DNA from: Arion vulgaris
Lineage: Eukaryota > Mollusca > Gastropoda > Stylommatophora > Arionidae
NCBI GenBank assembly: GCA_020796225.1
Contig: CM036756.1
Location: 63,231,644-63,295,643, forward strand
Direction: 5' to 3'
Length of the DNA stretch: 64,000 nucleotides
Shown: positions 1 through 11,100 of the stretch, piece by piece
How the letters are laid out: every line of letters begins with the position of its first letter
How positions within the stretch are numbered: position 1 is the first letter of the stretch
Translations under genes and position numbers: made by a program
Notes under the pieces: generated by a model
Database searches by the model: none
The model's input: the letters and a program-made list of their open reading frames with translations, nothing else
What the model was told of the DNA's origin: nothing

Positions 1-59
1 CTCTGGTGATCGTTCAGTAAAGATGTTCCTCTTGGTCTTGTTCTCTTTCCATTGCCTTT

Positions 60-450
60 TAGTGCCCTTTTGTGATTTTTAGGTGTAGTCTGTTGTTGCT
101 CATTCTGTGTCCATGACCCCATCTATCCATTTCCTCTTCACATCAAAGTTGACACATAAGGCATTGGCAAGTGATTCTTATTGCAGCCGGTCTACTGCCT
201 TTCTATTTCTACCCCTAGTATTCCATATCAGTTCACACTCTTTCATTTTCATCATTCTTCTCCAGGTGTCTTTTGGTCTGCTCATTTTCCTACTTCCATC
301 TGCTGTCCATTGGAGAGCTGTCTTTGCCAAAGAGCCTGCATTCTATACATGTCCGTGACAACTTCATCTACTTCTTCTAGCATACCCACTAGATAAAAAA
401 ATTCTATGTCAAAGAGCTGGTGGTATTCTATACATGACCAAGACATCTTC
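60..450 (-). mobile_element. LINE 3' fragment (reverse transcriptase C-terminal tail)
   Basis: Read on the minus strand this gives broken pieces of the basic tail that follows reverse transcriptase in many invertebrate non-LTR elements, including a piece like MYRMQALWQRQLSNGQQMEV. The same tail recurs at 27130-27500 (plus) and 53000-53330 (minus). Stops and frameshifts show it is dead and 5' truncated. Confidence 0.6.
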
Positions 451-479
451 ATCTTCTTCCTCTGCCCTGCAATCAATAA

Positions 480-1060
480 GTAATAGTTAATGATTCTGAC
501 TATTAAAATAATATAATTGTAAATATATTTCTGAAAAATGCCAATCCTCAACTTGTGTGGGCACCAGGAGATCACCCCAGCGGTCTGTCGTTTGTGGTAA
601 TAAATCATTTACTATCTCTCATAGTTGAAGTATTTCACTATCTAGTATTTTTCTTTTTCTCTAATCCTGTTTTGCTTCACAGCATCAGGATAAGAAGAGA
701 TTTCTAGAACAGTCTTGTAACAAGTTAAATATTGAGAAAAACTTTAAAAAACTCAACAATAATAAAAAAAACGATTGTCAACAATACTCTACACATGCAG
801 CATTGTGATTTTTACAATCCCCCCAAAAATAATTAAAAACTAAAGTATAAGTTATTTCTGATTAATAAAAAAGAAATTAGATATTGCCAAATACAACATT
901 CGTGCAAGCAACTAGACTCATTTGTTATTCATATACCACCTACATACTGCATGAAAGTTACAACTGAGTAGTAGTTAGGGCACTTGTTAAGTAGTCATGG
1001 GAGTCTCAAGATAAAATTTTATAGTGGGATTTGTTAATATTGTAATGGCTCACACATCCG
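480..1060. other. AT-rich stretch without recognised features
   Basis: No open frame, repeat array or known element is apparent. There are A-rich runs only. Bases 1060-1120 weakly resemble the 3' part of SINE-3. Confidence 0.4.
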
Positions 1061-1149
1061 TAAAAAAAAAATACACTGCGCAGTAAAGATGGTTGGTGTG
1101 ATATTGACCACATGACTTATTGTAGGTACTGGTACAGACAGGGATCTGA

Positions 1150-1500
1150 GAAATCATCATTTTTGTCCCTGAGACAGTGGTAATGAACAAGCTGACAGAT
1201 TGGCTGGTATGGTTACGATATTAAGGAGCTGCAATAGACCGAAATGACATTCTTAATACATTGGATGAGTCTCTCTGAACATAGGAGTTTCAGAGTTGTG
1301 AGACCCACTGCTGACCAGACTGAGAGAGATGAGTGTCGATATTGGTACAGCCTGAAAAGAACGACATACCAAATATGCTAAGAAATTGATTAATCAACAT
1401 TGAACTGGCATGTTGGGCCGTTGGATTTGTTGAGGCGGAGATCGGAGCACCTATGGACATGTCCGGAGTGCTATGATGATAGTCCTCATATAACGGATAA
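1150..1500 (+). mobile_element. RH-LINE fragment (RNase H end and C-terminal tail)
   Basis: Frame-broken pieces read GNEQADRLAGMV, which resembles the last RNase H block, and then [15 protein letters not shown] near 1425-1470. The second motif marks the C-terminus of an RNase H-bearing non-LTR retrotransposon found repeatedly in this window (3955, 4206, 10290, 17245, 18958, 52614). Several stops make it inactive. Confidence 0.65.
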
Positions 1501-2011
1501 CTCATTGTGGATAACTCATTGTGCCACTGACAGAAAAAAAAAGTATGTGTCTTACAAAGTATTCCCCAACATACGTCCTGATATTAAAATAAGTTGTTTA
1601 CTTTTACTTGACATATGAACTGGAAATAGTGTCCCATTATGTATCCCCATTAAAAATAGCAGTTTGGTTTGCCAGTTTGTAAGAGACAACTAACAGTAAT
1701 AAATTAGCCAAACAGGACACATGTACACAAGAGAATTAAAAAATATGAAAACCAATCCAAATAAAACCAAAAAACAATAAAAGCAGCTCCGTATAATTAT
1801 GCATTCTATTATCATAAACTAAAAATAAAGAAAATAAAATGATGTAGATATATTTGGGTAAAATCTTCAAGGCATGTTCTCTGCTTGTTACAACTATTTC
1901 TTTGTTGATTAAAATGCATTCATGACTATGAGCATTGCGGTTAGATCAAAATACTGTAACAAATGACATACATATATTTAAGTATATGTTAAACAGTTGT
2001 TTTCAACATCA
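1501..2011 (-). other. 3' flank / probable 3' UTR of the LST-2 gene
   Basis: This lies just downstream of the LST-2 stop codon on the minus strand. It is AT-rich and shows no repeat. I could not find a clear canonical AATAAA on the minus strand in this stretch, so the transcript end is unknown. A weak AGTAAA-like hexamer lies near 1600. Confidence 0.35.
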
Positions 2012-2146
2012 TCACTGAGAAGAAGTTGGTCGTACAGTGAACGGTGTCACCTGAAACATGAAACATCTGTTACAGACTCTCACAGCTTTATCCTGTCCAA
2101 AGTGAGGTAAGGGTACAAAGTTGGATGAACAACGACTGCAGAATAT
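2012..2146 (-). CDS. ZFYVE28: LST-2 exon 13 (last): second half of FYVE finger and stop
   Basis: The exon follows a TTGACAG acceptor (AG at 2148-2147) and encodes 44 residues plus TGA at 2014-2012. It starts [17 protein letters not shown] and carries VRVCNRC, giving zinc ligands 5-8 and the conserved RVC motif of FYVE domains. The protein ends ...[12 protein letters not shown], close to the C-terminal end of human ZFYVE28. It enters in phase 0, matching exon 12. Confidence 0.95.
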   Translation of the reverse strand: MFCSRCSSNFVPLPHFGQDKAVRVCNRCFMFQVTPFTVRPTSSQ

Positions 2147-5100
2147 CTGTCAATTTACAGAGGAAAAAATAAAATGTCAAAAATCATCTACAGATTTGAT
2201 TTTTCAAAAAACAATGCACTCATATGTATAGAGTTCTTCATATTCTTACGCCTATAGACATTTGTTAAACAAACTTGTGATTGCATGTGATCCTGCCTGT
2301 GGTGCCAGAGCCGTAAGAACAAAGAATAGTACCACCACTATAATGCATGTCGTAAGGCGATGATGTAGGACCAGGAATGCTACCTAGTAAATAAAAGCAG
2401 CACAGAAATTGAATGTGCTGCCTATGTAGGCATACTCAACGTACAATCGCTCTAGGCTCAGATCACTACAAATCACACAGGTGGTTGCAGTGGTCGATAT
2501 GGAGCGTAGAAAAGCATGTGATCTGAGCCTAAGAGCAATTGTACATTGTGCCAGTTATGCGTGTGTAAGTAGGCGAGCACATGTAATTTCTGCAATGCTT
2601 TTTATCTACTAGGGTAGCTTCATGCACTATGGTGTGTTTTTCACTGTTATTTCTGAGCTCCACCTTTTGTGTGGATGGCCTTTGCTTTGTATCCACTGTA
2701 TCGGAGTAACATTGTTCTTTGAGGTGTTTGGTAATCTGCTTGGTCTGTTTGATAATCTGCTTATGTGACCTGACCACTTAATTTGTTGTTTCTTGATAAA
2801 GTTCAATACTGATGTTGTACCCACTTTTTCTGATGTCTTCATTTCTAAACCAGTCTCTTCTTGATATTCCCAGGATTCTGTGTAGATACTTGATCTGTCA
2901 TGACTAGTTTTCTTCTATCGTTTGATGTGAACATCCAGGTTTGGCCCTGATAGCATAATGTTGGGTGAAAGATTGTGTTCAACAATGCTCTTTTAGTGTT
3001 CAAGGTGACATGTTTGCATTTCAAAATTGGTGGCATTTGTATTAAGATTTGATTTGCTGATATCTTTGGTACTCTTGATATATTTCATGAGTGATGATTA
3101 CTGCAAGAACATTTGGTTTACAGAGATACTGTTTGCCCGTCTGCCCAGCGTGTTCGTAGCGCGTGGACTACGGGTGACTATCCCTCTGTGTGTGCGGGTT
3201 CAATTTCGTGGGGTGGCAGAAAAAGCCACAGATTCCCCAGATTTACGGTGTTTGTGGCACCGAACCGAAGGGTTACGATGTCCATGGCACCGAGCGAAGA
3301 GCTGAAAAGCTCAAGTGCTTCTGGATCGAAAAAAAAACAGAGATACTGTTTCAAATTTAGAGACTATATGGATGAACTTGAGAGAATCAAACACTTAATT
3401 GAAACTATCAGGTACTGTGATCTGAGGATTGACAGAAAAATGATAAACAAGAAGAAAACAGAACTGATGCAGAAAACAGTATCTTAGAGTGCCTGCAATT
3501 TAGTAAAATAGTTTTTGTACTCACTTTTCCACAGTTACGGCAGTGATGACGTCTGCGTACAAAGGTGAAAGGCACTTGGCAGGACATGCACTCATTTGAC
3601 TGTTCATCAGGAAGCCATGAAGGTGGATCTATTTATAAGAAAGCATATAGCAGCATAACCAAAAAAGTATTGAATTATTTAGACAACATGAAATATTGGA
3701 GTAGAAAAACAATTACATAACAATATATAAACAACATTGGATATATCCAAATATAAATATTGGATGGATCCACTAAATATTTGTTTAAAAAAAACATTTT
3801 GGCATGTGAGGGCCATGTAGAGAAATTAGTACTGTCTAAATGGTTTGTCAAGTGGCTTGTTGTATTCTATGAGTTAAGCAGCATCAACCATTTTTTAAAG
3901 AGTAAACAGAGCACAATTTTTCAGCTCTGAACCAAACATGTGCCACTTAATATTCATATGAACAGAATTCAACCACAACACACTCCAAAGTTGAATTTGA
4001 AAGCAGGAGTTGGGTTTGAAGATTGGAGTAGCAAGAAAAGAACAGCATAACAGGTATATGAGTAGGCGCATCAATCAAAATCGAACTGGTACAGTCAGTC
4101 GCTGGATGCTGTTGGAGATATTGCGAAGGAGATCGGAGCACTTATGGACATGTCCGGAGTGCAATGAAGATATTCCAAACTGATCATATCAGACTCGATG
4201 AATATGCTTCAACTGATTGAATCTGGAAGTATGCGTGTGGAATGGGTGGACAGCATTCGAGATCACATCTCAAGAAAATGACTTGGCTGTACACACCTGG
4301 ACATGCTGGAGTGCAGGGTAACGAGCGTGCAGACTTTCTTGCAAACAATGCCCTGACTCAAACGGGCAGAAGTATGGACAGAACCGATATCATCAATGCT
4401 GTACGCTCTCAATTATGTGATATGGGCACGTCTCAGACACTGGAACGAGTTCGAGAATTAGGCGTTAAGTGTGGACATGCCAGACAGTGTCATCTTCGTG
4501 GTAGAGAGAGAAGATATAGTAATCAACTTCTCATGGGTAAGGTGAGCAAATTGACTTTAGGATGGCTGCTGCAGCGGAGGACAGAGCATGCATGGGAATG
4601 CCCAATGTGCCGTGACGTCAATCACATAACATATTCCAAACCGAAACTCCAAAGTGCCATCTGTGGCACATATCATCATGAAATTGTTCAATATTTTTGG
4701 TGCTAAGAATGAATGCTGGTTATGCCAAGTTCTACTACACTTCTTTAGTATGTGTCCAAATGTTCAGTATAAAAGAGGATAATCATGTATTAAGTTCACT
4801 TCTCTTACTTCACTTATTCCTCTCCTCGTGGAGCATAGGGTCTCAACAGTTCTTCGCCATTCTTCTCGGTCTTTGGCTGTTTTCTTATGGCCTCCCAGAA
4901 TAGTCAAACACTTTGCATTTCTTCAAGAAGACTTTGTCTCCAGGTCTGTTTAGGGCATCCTCTTTTTTTTTTTTTCCTTGCAGGTTCCCCTCAAGTGTAT
5001 TAAGTTACTGTATCTTTACAATAGGTGTCAGTTCTCAGAGAACTGTATGTATAGATTCTGCATTATCATGTTTAGTCAGTACCTTTCTGCATTCTTTCCA

Positions 5101-8100
5101 ACCACAGAGGCTGCATGTATGTTATTCAATAGGGCACAAATTTGTATAGATCCCTACAACCTACATCTACAACCCTAACCAGACTGCAAGTATTCCAAGT
5201 CAAATGCGGTGTAGCTATACAAGAGCACTATACTGGTAGATAAAAAAAAAATAATAGTAACCTAACAAAGAACCAGCGTTGTTAGTTGCCACACGTTGAG
5301 AGTCTATATACTGATAAGGAGATCAGAGCACGTATGGACTAATTGGTTCGATGTGAAGTGATGATGATCTGACAACTAAACTAAACGTAAATATATGTTA
5401 ATTATAATTTTTAGTAAAGAAGTAATTGTTATGTTTGCATAATTGTAAAGCTGAAAAAAATGTGATTCTAACCTTTTTTCTGATTAGTAGAGTTTCGTGC
5501 TCTCCGTGCAGTTCTTGATGCATGTGACATTGCACTATAAGCAGCTTCAAGGGGAGTTGTGTCTTTACACTTATCTTCAGCACTGATATCTACTGGTTCT
5601 GAGCAATTCATGTCAAAAACAGCTCTGAGAATATTTCTGAGGTCGCCAGCAAAGTTTGTCTGCAGCTGATCAGCTACACCTGAAACATCAATAATGACAT
5701 ATATCATGACTGCTATCACATCATCTCATCATTATTATCATCAATCATCCTTGTCCATCCAAGCAAAAAAACAAAAGTAAGACTTCTAAGAACATGCATA
5801 TTCCCTGTGACAACATATGGATGCGAATCATGGACCATAACACAAACATTAAAAAACAATATTGAAGCTTTTGAAACAAGGTGCTATAGAAATGTTCTTA
5901 GAACATCCTGGACAGAGAAGAGAAGAAACAAAGACACCCTACAAGACCTGAATATCAAGGAGCATTGCCTCATAAATAACATCATGTCCTGGAAGTTGAA
6001 CTATTTTGGTCATATCAAATGCCACAGTGGTCTCGAGAGAAAGGTAATGGAAGGTATGCCTCCTGGAAGACTAGGCAGGAGCGACCAAGACGAAGGTGGC
6101 AGCAGGACATCAAGAAACCTTGAACATGACGCTGGAAGAGGCAGGAGAACTTGCAAGAGACAGAGATTTTCAGGCGGGCTGTGATGAATACGATGTTCCG
6201 CAAGGGACATGCTACTACTTGATCCTTGTTTTCCTGAGAACTCTATGACTTCAAGAGCTACATGTCACTTCTGTCTTTTTTTAATGCTGCACTAAAAAAC
6301 AAATTCTCCTCATAAGTATTGCCCACTACTACTATGCTATGATCACTAATATATATCAGATTTAATTCTGGTGAGTGGATGGTCAATACCATAGTCCAAC
6401 CAGCTGAAAACTAGTAAAAGACTTTTTGAAATAGGAAATACAAATTAAAAATAGCTGTTGGAGCTGCCACTGTGTGACATGATGCTTGTGTTCTTTCAGC
6501 AAGTCAAAAGAGACTGAACACCTATGGGACTGTTCTAAGTGCAGTGATCTCGGTGCTAACTAGTTTTTAAAAATTATATACATACACATGAAAATGTCCC
6601 ATAGCTTTTACAGAGCACATGATGTGAAATGTCTGTGACTACATTTCTAGGTCCAAAACTGTTAGAGAAATCTCTCTCACTGGAGATGTTCAAAACTGTT
6701 GAGAAATCTATCTCTACTGAGATGTTAAAAACTATTAGAAATCTATCTCTCACTTGAGATTTACAAAACTGTAGAGAAATTCTCTCTCACTGAGATGTTA
6801 CAAAACTGTTAGAGAAATCTATCTCTCACTGGAGATGTTACAAAACTATTAGAGAAATCTATCTCTCACTGGAGATGTTACAAAACTATTAGAGAAATCT
6901 ATCTCTCACTGGAGATGTTACAAAACTGTTAGAGAAATCTATCTCTCACTGGAGATGTTATAAAACTATTAGAGAAATCTATCTCTCATCTGAAATGTTA
7001 CAAAACTATTAGAGTAATCTATCTCTCACTCGAGATGTTACAAAATTGTTAGAGTAATCTATCTCTCACTCGAGATGTTACAAAATTGTTAGAGACATCT
7101 ATCTCTCCCTCGAGATGTTACAAAACTGTTAGAGAAATCTATCTCTCACTCGAGATGTTACAAAACTGTTAGAGAAATTTATCTCTCATCTGAAATGTTA
7201 CAAAACAGTTAGAGAAATCTATCTCTCATCTGAAATGTTACAAAACTGTTAGAGAAATCTATCTCTCATTTGAAATGTTACAAAACTGTTAGAGAAATCT
7301 ATCTCTCATCTGAAATGTTACAAAACTGTTAGACAAAATCTATCTCTCCCTCGAGATGTTAGAAAACTGTTAGAGAAATCTATCTCTCCCCTGAAATGTT
7401 ACAAAACTGTTAGAGAAACCTATCCCTCACCTGAAATGCAGACAAAGAGGCGATGAATCATATCACTGCTGCTCTGGAAGCGGGCACGCACCTGCTGTCG
7501 AGTTGCATTCTCTGCGGCTTTGATTGCCAGATCAATCTCTTCTTGGTCTCCACAATCTGAGTTGTATGAGCTAGTTTCACTGCTATGATTACTAAGAAAA
7601 GAATATGACAGATGTATGTTAATGGCATACTTAAAAATATGAAAAAATAGCAGTAATGAAACAAAATATGTAAAAAAAAAGTATATACAGAGAGGTAGTT
7701 ATATATTGGAAGAAAATGATAACAAACAGTAATTGATTATGTAAATACAATATAGAATCATAGCCTCTTATTCTGCATACACTCAGTGGTCATTCTCAAC
7801 CGAGTGGTTACCGGGTCCAAATTTGGAGTGTAAAGAATAGAACCACTGTTACCTGCCACGCATGTCGTAAGAGGCGACTAAGGAGATTTGGCTGAAATCA
7901 GATGCATGTGTCCGAAACGAGTAGAAGTTTATGCATTTAGGCGCCTACCAAACCAATGTGCAACGTATACACGTTCTTGGCAAAGATCAAACATATCACA
8001 AAGAGTGATTAAAATTGGTGTAAAGAACGAACGCAAAGAAGAAGTGGTCATTCTGTACCTGTTAGCATTTGAAAGTTTTTTTTTCAAGAATGGCGCTTGT

Positions 8101-11100
8101 TATGGCCCTAAGAGTTCTGAGACACCCAATTCTATAATTCCTCTTTGTGGAAAAACATTCTGAAAACCCAACACTGTATACTATCTATCTGTCTGTCTTT
8201 CTATCTATATCCTCGATCTGTCACCTCTCTATTTATTTCATACTCATTCTGAACAACAAGGTATTACAATACTTCAGACCACATAACTCTCTTCCTCATT
8301 ATTTGTGATTTATTAGACAATTCGACTACTGGGGTCGGCAATACTGGGGTCGACAATAGTGAAGTTAATAAAATGCTGCTCTAATGACTACAAGCTATAA
8401 AAACTCTGGGGTTTAAGGCCAGCTTGACAGACAATTTTCAGTGTTCATGTGGTATAGGGTTGGACTAACTACAAGCAAACCCTGCTTGGGGATCTAAATT
8501 ACAAGTACATCTGAAGTCAGAATAAGGTTCTTCTGAATGGCGAGGGACACTGGTGATAACAAAACCAAGTGTTGCTGCAAAAATCAATCAGACACGACAT
8601 ATTAGAAGACATGACTATCGCTAAATTCATAGCGGTGAAAAATAAAAAAATTAAGGCTAATGAATATAAGATTTCTCTTATTGTCGTATATTGATTGATT
8701 GATAGGACCATCATCATTGCACTTCGATGAGTAACCATGTGTGGCCTGTTTTGTATAAAAAATGGTGCAGTTCACTCATGAGTAAACATCTGTGGCTATG
8801 AATTGAGGGCAACAAACTGGTTTATTGATCTCAGCTCTGTCCTCACTGATGATCTCTCACTTAATACAGAGATGTAAAAGATGAGTGATTTGGTATCAAC
8901 AAGCGTAACTAGGTTATTGTGAATAACATGAAGGAATAGCATGTAGACCTTGAAAACCAGATGCTGTGTATAAAGTCTGCTTGCTGAGCACCTTACTCTA
9001 TGTCAGCAAGTCGTGAACCCTGAAGTGACATAGGAGAAAAGAAAGACAATGTATTTCACATCTGCTACCTGAGGTATATACTCAGGGTCTTCTGGTGTGA
9101 CAGAATAACAAATAATAAGGTATTAGAATATGCTGACATTTTAAGTACTGCCACTCTCCTCTGTAAGCCAACAAATGGTTAGTCTCAGCAAAAGAATACA
9201 AACACCATCATCCAAAAGAGATGCTGAAGATGGCTCAGACTTGTGTTGTGCATGGAGAAATAACTCTGTCACGAGAACTGCAAATGAGATGGACACCAGA
9301 GGGTAAATGAAAATGTGGAAGACAAAACCACCTGAAGGAGAACAGTAACTGAAAGAAATGAATCACAGCTGGGGACGGGGGACTGCCTAGAGTAGTTGAT
9401 AGTAGCTCGGCCTGCTAGCTGTGAGACGCCTCATAGCTCGGGTTCGAACCTACTGTCCGGCATTTGTTCGAGTCCCCTGGTCTTACTCAGGATGATAACG
9501 TGAGTACCTCTGAAGTCGGAGAAAATCTGCCTGTATGGCGAGGAATACTAATTACGAGTACATTGAGCACACAGCTGCCAGTGTAAAGTAATTTACAATG
9601 TGCACGCTGCTGCCATTGTAAGAAATTGGAAAACAGATTTTCACGCAAAAATCAGTTTCAGAGATGGAACTGCCTGAGTTGAAAGGACGAAAGAAAAGAA
9701 AAGAAAAAAAAAGAATCACAGCTGGAACATAATACAGAAGATGGTTAAGAACAGAAGCATGGTGTGCATTTGTTGCCGGCCTAAGCGTCAGTATAGAGAG
9801 AGCAAGAGAAAGATAATACAAAACCTTCTTGCTCTATATGGAATATAAGGCAGCCTATAAATAATTAGTATTCTAAAACATTATAGTTCGATAGGACTAG
9901 GAACTCAATCTTACATACACTGATATCAGAGGACTGAAAGAATATCCTGATGGCTCCACAAGGGAGTGAACTGAGTACCTTTGGAACAAGAGGTAAGTGC
10001 CTAACCTCTACACCACATAGATCCCTAAAGATCAATTATGATCATAGAACTGAACATAAAACAAGGAAGGAATCTCAGGTTGATGTACTATACATTACAG
10101 CTGTTAGATTCAGCATAACAAGTTATATTTTAGTACATACAATTGATCCGATAGGTGGAGGCTGGCCAGGTGCGAAGACAATGAACTGAGTCACTCCAAG
10201 CGTCAACAATTTGCAGAATTACACCTATCTTCGTTCTGAAGTATATGGGTGTTGTTGGCAATCAGACAGGCTAGCTGGCTCTGTCGCTATATCAGGGAGT
10301 CAACCAATGGATATAGCTGACATTCTGAACACCCTCTTAAAGTGTGGCCGCAAAGAGGATGTTAATTTAAATCAATCCACATCAACTGCTAGATTGCAAG
10401 TGCTGGGATTGCGGATTGGCCAGAAAAGAACAGCACAACAGGTATATGAGTAGGCTCCTTAATCAACATCATACTAGGACCACCAGTCGCTGAACGCTGT
10501 TGGAGATATTGCGAAAGAGATCGGAGCAACTATGGACATGTCAGCGTGCAATGAAGATATATTCCAAACTGAAACATACAATTGGTAATAGAATATTGTT
10601 TCGTTTGTCTTCATGAAAATGTAATTTATCTGTTTTACATCTTTATTAAACGTCACTATGTCTTCCTACCATACCTAATTGTAATATGAAAGAATTATAT
10701 GTTGATGGCGCTTCTGATTTGATCCACAGAATTTTATATGTACAGGAAACTGAAGTAAAACAAACAAAACAGCTTCAAAATGACATCTCTTGGGTACAAT
10801 TTGTGGATGGAGTGTTGGGATCATATTCTGATTTGCATTAAATTCTATGTAGGGATTTTAAAACGGGCCTGTATACAAGTTGGGGAGGGAATGCATAAAT
10901 AAAACTATCTCTGAAGTAATCAAATATTAATACCATTCGCTATCAAGCAACTGAGTTTCAATCAAAGCCTTAGCTTGACTTGGCAACCCAGATCTCTGGC
11001 CGAGGTGAGATGATGTTTCTTGAGGCTGTCGTCTCATTTTTGAACTTTTCTTCAAACTTCTTGCTTTGGAAGACCCCTTAACACTCTTGTATCTTTTCAT

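Noticed and set aside
3027..3487. Frames of 92 and 124 codons
   Set aside because: They run through SINE-7 and unrelated flanking sequence; no motif, and SINE translation explains the Arg/Trp/His content.
4242..4706. A host RNase H gene
   Set aside because: The GNExAD block followed by a [11 protein letters not shown] tail recurs in at least six broken copies, so it belongs to a retrotransposon.
6652..7430. A possible CRISPR-like array (regular 40 bp units)
   Set aside because: There are no unique spacers; the whole unit repeats, and the DNA is clearly eukaryotic.
9400..9460. A tRNA gene from GGGTTCGAACC
   Set aside because: It is the head of SINE-5 enclosed by the SINE's target duplication.
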